Of a stretch of DNA of 35,347 nt, positions 9,551 through 18,825 are shown piece by piece. Where the stretch lies: NCBI GenBank assembly GCA_017502025.1, contig JAFVVS010000075.1, forward strand, positions 1 through 35,347, in the 5' to 3' direction. The position numbers and the translations under genes were made by a program. Under the pieces are notes generated by a model, which was given only the letters and a program-made list of their open reading frames with translations, was not told where the DNA came from and ran no database searches. Within the stretch, counting starts at the first letter, position 1. Every line of letters starts with the position of its first letter. The DNA is from Alistipes sp. (GTDB lineage Bacteria; Bacteroidota; Bacteroidia; Bacteroidales; Rikenellaceae).

Positions 9551-10165
9551 ATGGCTCAACCTACCGAGATATATCGCATTTTGGGTATCGACCCCGGCAC
9601 CAACTACACGGGATATGGTGTGTTGGAGGTCGAGGGGCGTGCGGTGCGTGCGGTTGTGATGGGGGAGATAGACCTTCACAAGATTGCCGACCCCTACGAG
9701 AAGTTGCGCTATATCTTCGACAGCGTAAGTCGCTTGGTGAGGGAGTATAAGCCTCGTGAGGTGGCTTTGGAGTCACCATTCTTCGGGCAAAATGTGCAGT
9801 CGATGCTCAAACTTGGTCGTGCGCAGGGCGTGGCTATGGCAGCGGCACTCAGCCAGGAGGTCGATGTCTTTGAGTATGCCCCTTCACGCATCAAACAGTC
9901 GGTCGTAGGACTCGGCTCGGCAACCAAGGAGCAGATTGCGGGCGTGGTGATGAAGACTCTGCATATCGAAACCCCTCCGAAGAAACTCGATGCAACTGAC
10001 GGTATGGCGGTGGCGTTGTGCCACTACTACTCGGTATCTTCGCCTATAAACCGAGCACTTGGCGGTACAAAGGTAAAGGGCTTGGGTGGCGACAAGGTGG
10101 CTCGCAAGCGTGGTACGCAGTCGTGGGAGCAGTTCCTGCGAGAGAATCCTAATCGTATAAAATAG
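9551..10165 (+). CDS. ruvC: Holliday junction resolvase RuvC
   Basis: RuvC cleaves Holliday junctions in the RuvABC complex. The four acidic catalytic residues of the family are all present: D14 in GIDPGTNYTG, E74 in ALESPFF, and D147 and D150 in KLDATDGMAVALCH. The protein is 204 residues, longer than the usual 160-190, because of a basic Gly/Lys-rich C-terminal tail from about 170. It starts 3 bases after the thioredoxin gene and ends the long plus-strand run. Confidence 0.95.
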   Translation: MAQPTEIYRILGIDPGTNYTGYGVLEVEGRAVRAVVMGEIDLHKIADPYEKLRYIFDSVSRLVREYKPREVALESPFFGQNVQSMLKLGRAQGVAMAAALSQEVDVFEYAPSRIKQSVVGLGSATKEQIAGVVMKTLHIETPPKKLDATDGMAVALCHYYSVSSPINRALGGTKVKGLGGDKVARKRGTQSWEQFLRENPNRIK

Positions 10166-10180
10166 CCAATGGCTAACAGC
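10163..10180. repeat. Intergenic word that includes the ruvC stop codon
   Basis: TAGCCAATGGCTAACAGC begins with the ruvC stop TAG itself. It is the same family as the words at 7391 and 15385. Confidence 0.5.
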
Positions 10181-10183
10181 TCA

Positions 10184-10213
10184 AAAAAAGACCTGTAAAT
10201 TGCAGGTCTTTTT
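10184..10213 (+). terminator. Rho-independent terminator after ruvC (bidirectional)
   Basis: Stem AAAAAGACCTG pairs with CAGGTCTTTTT around a 7-base loop (TAAATTG). A-run and T-run flanks suit termination of ruvC on + and of the convergent glycosidase gene on - (its stop is at 10235). Confidence 0.9.
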
Positions 10214-10234
10214 ATTGTATGGTATAGTGGTGTT

Positions 10235-12331
10235 TTATCTCCAGCGCAAAACCAATGTTTCTCGGTTGCCGAGCGTCAGTTTGCCCGACTTGCCAAACTT
10301 CGCAGTTCCGAAAATTGGCGTTGCGGTCATACCCTTCGGAGCTACAAGTTTCAACGAGCAAGGGGTTGCCAAATTGTTGGTGATGATTGTTACATACTCG
10401 TTGCCACTGCGCAACACTCGCATCAACGCTCCATTGGCGTGGCTCGCAAAGCGGAAAGGTTGCTTGAAGAGTTGCTCCGAGAGGAGTGCATCTGCCAAGT
10501 GCGACAACTCGCCCGACTCACCCTTCGAGAGTTGCGACATCGACACCGAAGGTGAAATCCAATAGACCTCGCCCTTGCCAATCTTGTTGTGCAGAGCCAC
10601 AGCTCCCTCGGCTCCATTGCCGATAACTCGTGCCGTAGGTGCGGTTGCTCGGAGTATCGGGTGCCAAGCGTGTCCGAGGAGCTTACCTACCCCCTCGATG
10701 TTGAAATATTGCGGAGTCTCACGGTAGCGAATATCCTCATATACACCTCCCACGAGTGGCTCCAAGTCGAACTGCGACAACGAGGTGCAAACCTCGTTCT
10801 CGTTGTAGAAGCCCACAAGACCTTCGAGGATAACCTTGCCACCTCGTTTTACGAACTCGACCATTCGAGGTACAACACTGCTCGGAACCGAGAAGGCGTT
10901 GGCTACAACGACCACATCACCTTCGCCACGCTTCTCCCACTCGTAGTCCGTGAAGTAGCGCATCTGTGGCTGATAGCCTCGCTCCGACAATGCCTCGAAC
11001 CAATGGAATGTGGTATATACCTGTGAGTTAGGCTCTGTTTCACGAACTCCGACATAATCTTTGCGGATATGGCGTAACATGCGTTGCGTTTCGGGACTCA
11101 AAATAAGGGTTATGTTCGACAACTCCGGCTTCGATGCCTGGAAGAAGTCATTGTTATTCTCTATAACCTCGTTTATCTCCTTTGTGACGAGTGAACGATC
11201 GGTCGCCTCTCCCTTGAAGCCAAATACACCCCATTCGCCTGCTTCACCACTCTGACGGCGGTAGTTGGTGCTCCAATATATAACCTTGCGCGCGCCTGTA
11301 CCTATGCCTGTCCATACCCACTGTGCAAGGTCATCTCGTGTAGGGCAGATAGGGGTACGGCCCGAGAAGATATTGTTTCCTGCCTGCATCTCACCCACCC
11401 AGAAGCGGTTGTTAGGGGCGTGAGCACGCAGAATCTCGCAGATACCTGCTGTCGAGTATGCATACTTCTCACGAGGCATCATCTGCAACTGCCAAGCAGC
11501 GTGCATCGAAGCACCGAAGATATCGAACACACCTCGCAGGGTTGTGAGATCGTAGCGGTCGAGCGAACCAAAGAAGTCAGCAGGATTCGATGTAACAGGC
11601 GTTTTTGGGTCATATTTACGGATAGTCTTCGTGATTTCGGCAAAGGTATGCGCCAGAATATCACGAGATATATCTATCCAATCGTTATGGGGAACATTCC
11701 AAGCAAAGCCGCCGCTTCCTGTCCACGCTTTCTCGTACTTAACCTCGTCGAACGACTTATAGTCGGCAATCCACGCCTTGTTGAGAGCCTCGACTGTGCC
11801 ATACTTTTCACGCAACCAATTCTGTGTGAACTCAATTGTGTAAGGGTCCTCTGCCTTGAAGCTACGAGCCTCGTTGAGTACCCACCACGAACCGAGTGCC
11901 TTGCTATCACGGTAGCGCACTACACACTCACGAATAAAGTCATCGGACAACGCCTTAATCTCCTTAGAGTAGTAGAGAACGTGACGCTGCGTGTGAAAAC
12001 CGTACTTCTTGCAGTAGAATGTAGGGGCGTGAGTGCAGAAGAGGGTTGCCTCAATCTCTACGCCATACTTTTCGGCAGCACGGAACAACGCATCGTAGAG
12101 GTGAAAATCGTAGACTTTTGGAGCCGTCTCGATGTAGTTCCACATCAGAAAGACACGAGCCGAACGCATCTTGCTGTCAGCCATAGTCTTAACCCAGCCC
12201 TCGACCTCTGCTTCGGTCTGCGATGGCTCAACCCACAACTCGGCACCGACATCGATACGACGCTGTGCCGATGCGCTACCAAATAGCGCAAATGTTGCAA
12301 TGCAAAATAGGATAGTCTTTAAGAATTTCAT
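10235..12331 (-). CDS. Secreted GH42-like beta-galactosidase family protein
   Basis: The 698-residue protein has a Sec signal peptide (about 1-22, ending SASA). A TIM-barrel follows with the acid/base candidate E154 (WWVLNEARSF) and the nucleophile candidate E314 (FWVGEMQAGNN). Both contexts match family GH42, including the E-x-Q-x-G style nucleophile motif. A trimerisation-like Rossmann domain follows at about 460-530 (DVVVVANAFSVP), then a small beta domain. The substrate is not certain; GH42 enzymes usually act on beta-galactosides. No SusC/SusD or other glycosidase genes are adjacent. It is transcribed alone, towards the terminator at 10184. Confidence 0.8.
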   Translation of the reverse strand: MKFLKTILFCIATFALFGSASAQRRIDVGAELWVEPSQTEAEVEGWVKTMADSKMRSARVFLMWNYIETAPKVYDFHLYDALFRAAEKYGVEIEATLFCTHAPTFYCKKYGFHTQRHVLYYSKEIKALSDDFIRECVVRYRDSKALGSWWVLNEARSFKAEDPYTIEFTQNWLREKYGTVEALNKAWIADYKSFDEVKYEKAWTGSGGFAWNVPHNDWIDISRDILAHTFAEITKTIRKYDPKTPVTSNPADFFGSLDRYDLTTLRGVFDIFGASMHAAWQLQMMPREKYAYSTAGICEILRAHAPNNRFWVGEMQAGNNIFSGRTPICPTRDDLAQWVWTGIGTGARKVIYWSTNYRRQSGEAGEWGVFGFKGEATDRSLVTKEINEVIENNNDFFQASKPELSNITLILSPETQRMLRHIRKDYVGVRETEPNSQVYTTFHWFEALSERGYQPQMRYFTDYEWEKRGEGDVVVVANAFSVPSSVVPRMVEFVKRGGKVILEGLVGFYNENEVCTSLSQFDLEPLVGGVYEDIRYRETPQYFNIEGVGKLLGHAWHPILRATAPTARVIGNGAEGAVALHNKIGKGEVYWISPSVSMSQLSKGESGELSHLADALLSEQLFKQPFRFASHANGALMRVLRSGNEYVTIITNNLATPCSLKLVAPKGMTATPIFGTAKFGKSGKLTLGNRETLVLRWR

Positions 12332-12354
12332 AGTAGTTAGGATTTAATTTTCTA

Positions 12355-12362
12355 CAAAGATA
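12355..12362 (-). promoter_or_regulatory. -7 box of the GH42-like gene promoter
   Basis: On the minus strand the sequence reads TATCTTTG, matching the Bacteroidetes TAnnTTTG consensus, 23 bases before the start codon. The -33 region is occupied by CGGAAAA-type words (12370-12400) and has no clear TTG. Confidence 0.6.
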
Positions 12363-12369
12363 CAAAAAA

Positions 12370-12400
12370 ACGGAAAACGGAGAGCGGAAAACGGAAAACT
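12370..12400. repeat. CGGAAAA word array
   Basis: CGGAAAA occurs three times with one variant (CGGAGAG) just upstream of the GH42-like promoter. It opens a 458-base gap (12332-12789) that contains no convincing gene. Confidence 0.5.
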
Positions 12401-12439
12401 TTTTAAGACGAAAGAAACGGATATACCCCTCCCCTCACG

Positions 12440-12457
12440 GGTATTAAAAATAATACC
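12440..12457. repeat. Small hairpin, 7-bp stem
   Basis: GGTATTA and TAATACC flank AAAA. The role is unknown; it stands far from any gene end in a divergent gap. Confidence 0.4.
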
Positions 12458-12466
12458 TGGCAGTAA

Positions 12467-12534
12467 GGAGTTTAGGGAATTTAATGAGAATAGGGAGAAT
12501 AACATCGCTAAATTCCTTAAACTCTCTAAACTCC
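12467..12534. repeat. Inverted repeat of GGAGTTTAG words
   Basis: The left arm GGAGTTTAGGGAATTTA (12467-12483) is answered by the right arm made of TAAATTCC, TTAAACTC and TCTAAACTCC (12509-12534), about 25 bases further on. The same design occurs at 34651-34713. Confidence 0.65.
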
Positions 12535-12553
12535 ATAAAAAGCCAATGGCTAC

Positions 12554-12611
12554 CACTGCGATTAAGCCGAGTGCATAGATTGCTTGCATTCTATGCCAAG
12601 GCGGAGCAGTG
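12554..12611. repeat. Nested palindrome, 58 bp
   Basis: Outer arms CACTGC/GCAGTG, middle GCC/GGC and inner GCATAGA/TCTATGC pair concentrically around a 10-base loop. The layout is like the elements at 13461 and 20718, but the core differs. Confidence 0.65.
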
Positions 12612-12651
12612 AAGACCAAAGGTCAATGGCCAATAGCCCAAAAAACAGGAG

Positions 12652-12680
12652 ATTGCCACGAGCCTAACGGCTCTCGCAAT
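12652..12680. repeat. REP-like hairpin (ATTGC...GCAAT)
   Basis: ATTGC, GAGCC, TAAC loop, GGCTC, GCAAT form a hairpin with an internal mismatch. The flanks GGAGATTGC and GCAATGAC resemble widespread bacterial intergenic hairpin repeats. No associated RAYT transposase is in this window. Confidence 0.5.
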
Positions 12681-12720
12681 GACAGCTTATTTAATTTTAG
12701 CTAAAATTTTCTCTGCGCAA

Positions 12721-12751
12721 TTGCATATCCAAAAAATAGTTCGTATATTTG
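12721..12751 (+). promoter_or_regulatory. Promoter of the rpmB-rpmG-DUF4295 operon
   Basis: TTG (12721-12723), a 20-base spacer and TATATTTG (12744-12751) match the Bacteroidetes -33/-7 pattern. The leader to the rpmB ATG is about 30 bases, AT-rich and without Shine-Dalgarno. Confidence 0.75.
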
Positions 12752-12789
12752 CAACCCCAAATGGGATTTAATTAAAAAATTTAGTAACA

Positions 12790-13023
12790 ATGAAAGTTTG
12801 CGAAATTACAGGAAAAGTGGCCCTCGTTGGAAACAATGTTTCGCACTCCAATGTGAAGACTAAGCGCAAGTTCAATCCAAACTTGAAGACTAAGCGTTTC
12901 TGGTCTGAGGAGGAAGGCCGTTGGATTACCTTGAAGGTTTCGACTTCGGGAATCAAAACAATTAACAAGAAGGGCCTCGCTGCTGCTTTGAAGGATGCAG
13001 CTGCAGCCAAGAAAATCTACTAA
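12790..13023 (+). CDS. rpmB: 50S ribosomal protein L28
   Basis: The 77-residue basic protein begins with [20 protein letters not shown], the typical L28 start, and is the usual length. It is the first gene of a three-gene operon with rpmG and the DUF4295 gene, an order conserved in Bacteroidetes. The leader carries no Shine-Dalgarno. Confidence 0.97.
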   Translation: MKVCEITGKVALVGNNVSHSNVKTKRKFNPNLKTKRFWSEEEGRWITLKVSTSGIKTINKKGLAAALKDAAAAKKIY

Positions 13024-13036
13024 AATTTAACAAGAC

Positions 13037-13219
13037 ATGGCAAAGAAAGGTAACAGAGTTCAGGTCATCTTGGAGTGCACCGAGCAGAAGGAGAGTGGCG
13101 TACCAGGAATGTCTCGCTACATCACCACAAAGAACAAGAAGAACACCCCTGACCGTTTGGAGCGTAAGAAGTACAATCCATACTTGAAGAGGGTAACATT
13201 GCATCGTGAAATTAAGTAA
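13037..13219 (+). CDS. rpmG: 50S ribosomal protein L33
   Basis: The 60-residue protein shows the L33 pattern VILECTEQ, followed by [20 protein letters not shown] (26-45) and a C-terminal KYNPYLKR segment. The Cys pairs of zinc-binding L33 forms are absent (only one Cys), as in zinc-free versions. It begins 13 bases after rpmB. Confidence 0.97.
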   Translation: MAKKGNRVQVILECTEQKESGVPGMSRYITTKNKKNTPDRLERKKYNPYLKRVTLHREIK

Positions 13220-13220
13220 T

Positions 13221-13227
13221 AAGGAGG
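13221..13227 (+). promoter_or_regulatory. Strong Shine-Dalgarno before the DUF4295 gene
   Basis: AAGGAGG lies 8 bases before the ATG at 13236. It is the only full Shine-Dalgarno I see before a gene here: rpmB, rpmG, groS and groL have none, in line with the normal Bacteroidetes habit. Confidence 0.75.
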
Positions 13228-13235
13228 TTTGATTT

Positions 13236-13385
13236 ATGGCAAAGAAAGCAGTCGCAACCCTTCGTACTGGTGTTGGTAAGCAGTTCACCAAGTGCATCAA
13301 GATGGTTAAGTCGGAGAAGACTGGTGCCTACATTTTCAAGGAGGCAATCGTACCAGTTGATCAGGTAGCTGAGTATATGAAATAG
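13236..13385 (+). CDS. DUF4295 family small basic protein
   Basis: The 49-residue protein (starts MAKKAVATLRTG, ends VDQVAEYMK) is Lys-rich with a conserved KSEKTGAYIFKE stretch. It lies 16 bases after rpmG. Small DUF4295 proteins follow rpmG across Bacteroidetes, so a ribosome-linked role is likely, though none is established to my knowledge. Its start is marked by AAGGAGG, which is unusual in this phylum. It ends 35 bases before a strong hairpin terminator. Confidence 0.9.
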   Translation: MAKKAVATLRTGVGKQFTKCIKMVKSEKTGAYIFKEAIVPVDQVAEYMK

Positions 13386-13420
13386 TATCTCGCACCAATG
13401 TATTCGGGTCTCCCGAAATA

Positions 13421-13456
13421 CAAAAGGCTATTCGAAAGAATAGCCTTTTGTGTTTC
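13421..13456 (+). terminator. Hairpin terminator of the L28-L33-DUF4295 operon
   Basis: Perfect 13-bp stem CAAAAGGCTATTC/GAATAGCCTTTTG with a GAAA tetraloop. The T-run after it is short and mixed (TGTTTCT). Confidence 0.85.
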
Positions 13457-13460
13457 TAGG

Positions 13461-13582
13461 AAAATCGTTCTGGCGGGTAAATTTTGCACCTTACTTGCGG
13501 CGTAAATGCTCACATACGCCAAGTATGCTGCGCTTTCCGCCACTGCGTAACGCACAAAATTTCCACCACCATTTACGATTTT
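13461..13582. repeat. Nested palindromic element with CATAC...GTATG core, copy 1
   Basis: Concentric arms AAAATCGT/ACGATTTT (13461, 13575), AAATTTTGC/GCACAAAATTT (13479, 13552) and GCGG/CCGC enclose the core TGCTCACATACG-CC-AAGTATGCTGCGC (13507-13533). It lies in the convergent gap between the ribosomal operon and groL. The core is shared with the element at 20718-20837; the arms are not. Confidence 0.75.
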
Positions 13583-13622
13583 ACTTTTTTGTTGGTCAAA
13601 TTTAAGGAGTTTAGCTAAAATT

Positions 13623-13670
13623 CCTATAGCCCCTATTATCCCTATAGCCCCTATTATCCCTATAGCCCCT
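13623..13670. repeat. 18-bp tandem repeat, 2.7 copies
   Basis: CCTATAGCCCCTATTATC is present exactly twice, followed by 12 bases of a third copy. Confidence 0.85.
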
Positions 13671-13705
13671 AAAAACTAAAAGCAAAAAAGAGTGAAGAGC
13701 TAAAA

Positions 13706-13737
13706 ACTCTCCACTCTCCACTCTAAACTCTCAACTC
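13706..13737. repeat. CTC-AACT heptamer array at the groL stop
   Basis: ACTCTCC, ACTCTCC, ACTCTAA, ACTCTCA, ACTC units run directly into the groL stop codon (TTA at 13738-13740 on +). Confidence 0.7.
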
Positions 13738-15369
<1,632 letters not shown>

Positions 15370-15384
15370 CTATTCTTTTTTGCT

Positions 15385-15412
15385 ATTAGCCATTGGCCAT
15401 TAGCCATTGGCC
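15385..15412. repeat. Two exact 14-bp copies, ATTAGCCATTGGCC
   Basis: Copies at 15385-15398 and 15399-15412 in the groS-groL gap. GCCATTGGC is nearly self-complementary, and the reverse complement matches the GGCTAAT/GGCCAAT words elsewhere. Confidence 0.8.
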
Positions 15413-15429
15413 TCTTTTAATTAAAAATA

Positions 15430-15468
15430 CCTTTAATTGTCAATTGTCAATTATCAATTGTCAATTTT
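15430..15468. repeat. ATTGTCAATT array, copy 1
   Basis: This 39-base block differs at one base from the block at 35087-35125. Each AATTGACAATT unit is a near-perfect palindrome. It lies 8 bases from the groS stop codon. Confidence 0.85.
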
Positions 15469-15475
15469 GAGAAAT

Positions 15476-15751
15476 TTATTTCTCAACTACTGCCAAGATA
15501 TCACGCTGTGCCATCATAAGGTAGCTCTCGCCGTCGATGTTCAACTCGGTGCCGGCATACTTGCCATATAACACCTCGTCGCCTACCTTTACCTCCATCT
15601 TAACCTCGGCAGTGCCAGGACCTACCGCTACTACCTTGCCCGCTGCCGGCTTCTCCTTTGCCGAGTCGGGAATAATCAAACCGCTTGCCGTGGTAGTCTC
15701 AGCAGGGTTTGGGAGTACAAGTACTCTGTCTGAAAGTGGTTTTACTGTCAT
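15476..15751 (-). CDS. groS: Co-chaperonin GroES (10 kDa)
   Basis: The 91-residue protein has the GroES beginning VKPLSDRVLVLP, the mobile loop ETTTASGLIIPD (18-29) that binds GroEL, and the GDEVLYGKYAGTE segment. It is the first gene of groSL on the minus strand. No CIRCE element (TTAGCACTC inverted repeat) is found upstream. A different palindrome lies at 15820-15832. Confidence 0.97.
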   Translation of the reverse strand: MTVKPLSDRVLVLPNPAETTTASGLIIPDSAKEKPAAGKVVAVGPGTAEVKMEVKVGDEVLYGKYAGTELNIDGESYLMMAQRDILAVVEK

Positions 15752-15819
15752 AATCGTATGTTTTTATTGTTTCCTGTTTGCTCTTCTTCTCCTCAATCTG
15801 TATGCCAAACAGCAAATTC

Positions 15820-15832
15820 TGCCATTTTGGCA
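15820..15832. promoter_or_regulatory. Palindrome TGCCA-TTT-TGGCA upstream of groS
   Basis: Perfect 5-bp arms lie 69 bases upstream of the groS start and 4 bases past the preceding gene's stop. A third half-site, TGCCAAA, lies at 15803-15809. A weak -7-like AGAATTTG (minus, 15813-15820) adjoins it. It is a candidate heat-shock operator. Confidence 0.45.
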
Positions 15833-15835
15833 CAC

Positions 15836-17791
15836 TTATCGCAGATAATCCTCGAAATAGTCGGTCACCTTCTGCATCAGATGCACACGCCACTTGCCAC
15901 GCACATTGTGCTTCGAACGAGGGTATGGGAAGTAGTCGACCGCTACACCATTGTCGATGCAAGCGTCGATAAACGATAGCGAGTGTTGCCACACCACCAC
16001 ATCGTCAATTGCTCCCTGGCAAATCAACAATTTGCCTTTGAGGTTTTTCGCTTGCGGAATAAGCGATGTCGCAGCGAAGCCCTCGGGATTTGTCTGCTCG
16101 GTCTCCATATATCGCTCGCCATACATCACCTCGTACCATTTCCAATCAATTACAGGACCACCCGCAACGCCCACTTTGAATACCTCGGGGTAGTGGGTCA
16201 AGAGCGAAATGGTCATAAATCCGCCATACGACCAGCCGTGAACGCCTACACGCTCCTTGTCTGCCCACTTGTGCGAGAGCAACCACTGCAAGCCAGCCAT
16301 CTGATCCTCCATCTCCGCCTTTCCGCATTGGCGGTGGATAGCCTTTTCGTACTCGGCACCCTGATAGAGCGTACCACGGTTATCCATCACAAATACGACA
16401 TAACCTCGCTGTGCCATATACATCTCCCAACGACGCAACTGCGCCTGGAACGAGTTGCGCACCATCTGCGAGTGAGGACCACCATATACATAGAGTATTA
16501 CGGGGTATTTCTTGTTCTCGTCGAAGTCCAAAGGCTTGATTAGGCGGTAGTGGTTGTTGTACTTGCCGTCAGCCGACTTTACCGAGCCGAGCTCGATAGT
16601 CGAGTAGTTGTACTCCTTCGATGGGTCGTCGGCACGGAATACCTCACGATAGATTTTGCCGTCGGTCGAGCCCACTGCCACCACTCGTGGCACATTCAGC
16701 GACGAGTAGTTGTCCGAGAAATATTTGCCGTCAGCCGAAACCTCGCAGTTGTGCCAACCCTCGCCCTTAGTGAGCCGCTTCGCCTTGCCATTGCGCAACG
16801 AAACGCTGAACAGGTGCTGCTCTACGGGAGAAACCTCTGCCGAGTAGTAGAATACCGAGCGGTCGTTGTGCGCCACATACGCAACATCGGCATCAACCTT
16901 CGTGAGTCGCTCGGTTGTGCCCTTCGAAAGGGTGTGAATATAGAGATTCTTATATCCGTGGCGATTGTCGGTCGTGTAGATAAAACGGTCATCGTCAATA
17001 AATCGGATAGGGTTTTGAGGCTCTACCCAACGGTCGTTCTTCTCGGTGAGAATGGTCTTCACGAATGCACCCGACTTGGCGCAATAGGCGTTGAGGTGCA
17101 TCTCCTTCTGCTGGCGGTTGAGTACCTGAATATAGATTCTCTTCGAGTCGGGCGACCACGAGAGGTTTGTGAGGTATCGCTCCTCGTCGAAATCGCTTAC
17201 GGCAAGATAGACAACCTTCTGTGTTGCCACATCATAGACTCCCACCGACACTCGCTCCGACGCCATACCGTTCATTGGGTACTTAATCTCTACGAGTGAG
17301 CCTGTGCGTGAGGTTATGTCGAGCAGCGGGAAGGTCGAAACCTTTGATTCATCCTTCTGGTAGAACGCCACGAACGATTTATCGGGCGACGGGAACAATC
17401 CACCGTCGATGCCGAACTCGTTGCGTGAAACCGACTGACCGCAGACAATATTCTTGTCAGCAAAGTCGGTAACTTTATGCACCTTACCCTCGCCGTCGTA
17501 CCAAACCACATTGTTGCCCTTTACGCTCGCCTTGTTGCGGAAAGGATTGGGCATACCGATAAGAATAGGCTTGCTCGACAATAACTTTCCTGTGCGGATG
17601 TCGTACTGCTCGATATTGCCGCCGTTGGCGTGCTCGTAGATAGCAGAATTATCCTTGTTGAAGCGAATGTCGTAGTTCTTTGGAGTGAGGTCACGATTGA
17701 GAATTGCATCCTCCATCGAGAGCAGCTTGCGCTCCTCGCCCCACGCAACACTTGCCACACAGAGTGCGACAAAAAGTATGAATTTACGCAT
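15836..17791 (-). CDS. Secreted S9 family peptidase (DPP IV-like)
   Basis: The 651-residue protein has a signal peptide (about 1-18, ending VAWG), an N-terminal beta-propeller of the DPP IV type, and a C-terminal alpha/beta-hydrolase domain. The nucleophile is S521 in GWSYGG; the acid is in GAIDD (D596/D597) and the His is H628 in PRSKHNVRG. Dipeptidyl peptidases of this type cleave Xaa-Pro (or similar) dipeptides from peptides in the periplasm. It is somewhat shorter than typical DPP IV (about 700+). Its ATG overlaps the stop of the kinase gene (TAATG), indicating translational coupling. Confidence 0.88.
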   Translation of the reverse strand: MRKFILFVALCVASVAWGEERKLLSMEDAILNRDLTPKNYDIRFNKDNSAIYEHANGGNIEQYDIRTGKLLSSKPILIGMPNPFRNKASVKGNNVVWYDGEGKVHKVTDFADKNIVCGQSVSRNEFGIDGGLFPSPDKSFVAFYQKDESKVSTFPLLDITSRTGSLVEIKYPMNGMASERVSVGVYDVATQKVVYLAVSDFDEERYLTNLSWSPDSKRIYIQVLNRQQKEMHLNAYCAKSGAFVKTILTEKNDRWVEPQNPIRFIDDDRFIYTTDNRHGYKNLYIHTLSKGTTERLTKVDADVAYVAHNDRSVFYYSAEVSPVEQHLFSVSLRNGKAKRLTKGEGWHNCEVSADGKYFSDNYSSLNVPRVVAVGSTDGKIYREVFRADDPSKEYNYSTIELGSVKSADGKYNNHYRLIKPLDFDENKKYPVILYVYGGPHSQMVRNSFQAQLRRWEMYMAQRGYVVFVMDNRGTLYQGAEYEKAIHRQCGKAEMEDQMAGLQWLLSHKWADKERVGVHGWSYGGFMTISLLTHYPEVFKVGVAGGPVIDWKWYEVMYGERYMETEQTNPEGFAATSLIPQAKNLKGKLLICQGAIDDVVVWQHSLSFIDACIDNGVAVDYFPYPRSKHNVRGKWRVHLMQKVTDYFEDYLR

Positions 17792-18792
17792 TAGAAGAGA
17801 TATTTTTCGGTTTTAACTCTATTTACCAGCACCTCGATTTCGTTCCACGCCTCCTCGCCGAGGGTTGGGCCTACAACCTCGATAACCTTACCGGCAGTGA
17901 TTGCTCCAATCGTTCCGCACTGGCGCAACGACAACCCCTCGCACAAGCCATACATAAAGCCTGCGGCGTAGAAGTCGCCCGCTCCCGTGGTATCCACACG
18001 CTTGGCTGCCGCCATAATGCCGATGTGGATAACCTCGCCCTTGTGCTTGATAAGCGCACCCTTGGTGCCGATCTTTACGACAACAAGGTCGCACATCTCC
18101 GAGATATACTGCAAGGCGTTGATTGGCTCCTCCTCGCCCGAGAATACTCGTGCCTCATCCTCGTTGGCAAATACGATGTCGATATACTTTGCGACGATGC
18201 CACGCAGGAACTCCAAGTTCTCCTCCACAACATTGAAGCTTGCCAAGTCGATAGCCACCTGCAAACCCTGCTCCTTGGCGGTGCGAATGGCGGTCTCGAT
18301 TAGCGAGTGCTCCTGAACGAGATAGCCCTCGATGTAGAGACAGTCGTAGCCATCGAAAATCTCTGGCGAAATATCCTCGGCGTGCATCTCGGCTGCCGCA
18401 CCAAGGTGGGTGAGCATTGTGCGCTCACCGTCGGGCGAAACGAGTGATATACACCTGCCCGAAGGGCTCTCGCCACGGAAAATCTTACCCTCGATGCCGA
18501 GGTTGTGCAACGCCTGCTCGAATCTGTCGCCCGTGTTGTCGTGTCCGACCTTGCCTATGAAACCGACCTCCGAGCCGAGGCGTGCCATTGCACGAATGGT
18601 GTTGTCCGCCGAGCCTCCGAGCGAAAGGGAGTGGGGCAGTTCTGCCACCTCCTTCGAAACTTCCGCCTGCAACTCACTACCTACTAACGACATCGAGCCT
18701 CGTGCTATGTTGTGCTTGTGCAGTACATCCTCGTTGCGAAGATTTACCAATACATCCGTCAATGCGTTTCCAATGCCAATTACTCGTTTCAT
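17791..18792 (-). CDS. PfkB-family sugar/adenosine kinase
   Basis: The 333-residue ribokinase-fold protein has the N-terminal GNALTDVLV pattern, GGSADN (59-64) and the PfkB signature DTTGAGDFYAAG (267-278) with catalytic base D273. Bacteroidales homologues are often labelled adenosine kinase, but the substrate is not fixed by the visible motifs. It starts 30 bases after pfkA and overlaps the peptidase start by one base. This suggests an operon pfkA-kinase-peptidase, possibly continuing into groSL. Confidence 0.85.
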   Translation of the reverse strand: MKRVIGIGNALTDVLVNLRNEDVLHKHNIARGSMSLVGSELQAEVSKEVAELPHSLSLGGSADNTIRAMARLGSEVGFIGKVGHDNTGDRFEQALHNLGIEGKIFRGESPSGRCISLVSPDGERTMLTHLGAAAEMHAEDISPEIFDGYDCLYIEGYLVQEHSLIETAIRTAKEQGLQVAIDLASFNVVEENLEFLRGIVAKYIDIVFANEDEARVFSGEEEPINALQYISEMCDLVVVKIGTKGALIKHKGEVIHIGIMAAAKRVDTTGAGDFYAAGFMYGLCEGLSLRQCGTIGAITAGKVIEVVGPTLGEEAWNEIEVLVNRVKTEKYLF

Positions 18793-18799
18793 CTTTTTT

Positions 18800-18825
18800 G
18801 GTTTGGGTTATTCGGGTTTGGGTTA
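18800..18825. repeat. 11-bp duplication that includes the pfkA stop codon
   Basis: On the coding (minus) strand TAACCCAAACC-CGAA-TAACCCAAACC; the first TAA is the pfkA stop (18823-18825). Confidence 0.7.

Noticed and set aside
8210..9679. 489-codon open frame on the minus strand
   Set aside because: It is antisense to lpxD, the thioredoxin lipoprotein and ruvC, all with intact motifs; its protein is His/Leu-rich with no family pattern.
12344..12619. 91-codon open frame on the minus strand in the divergent gap
   Set aside because: It is made of the repeat words (SLFSLNSLNSLL), has no homologue that I recognise and overlaps the GH42-like promoter.
15803..15840. Sigma-54-like or CIRCE site at groS
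   Set aside because: The GG and GC of the candidate sigma-54 site are 10 instead of 12 bases apart, and no TTAGCACTC inverted repeat is present.
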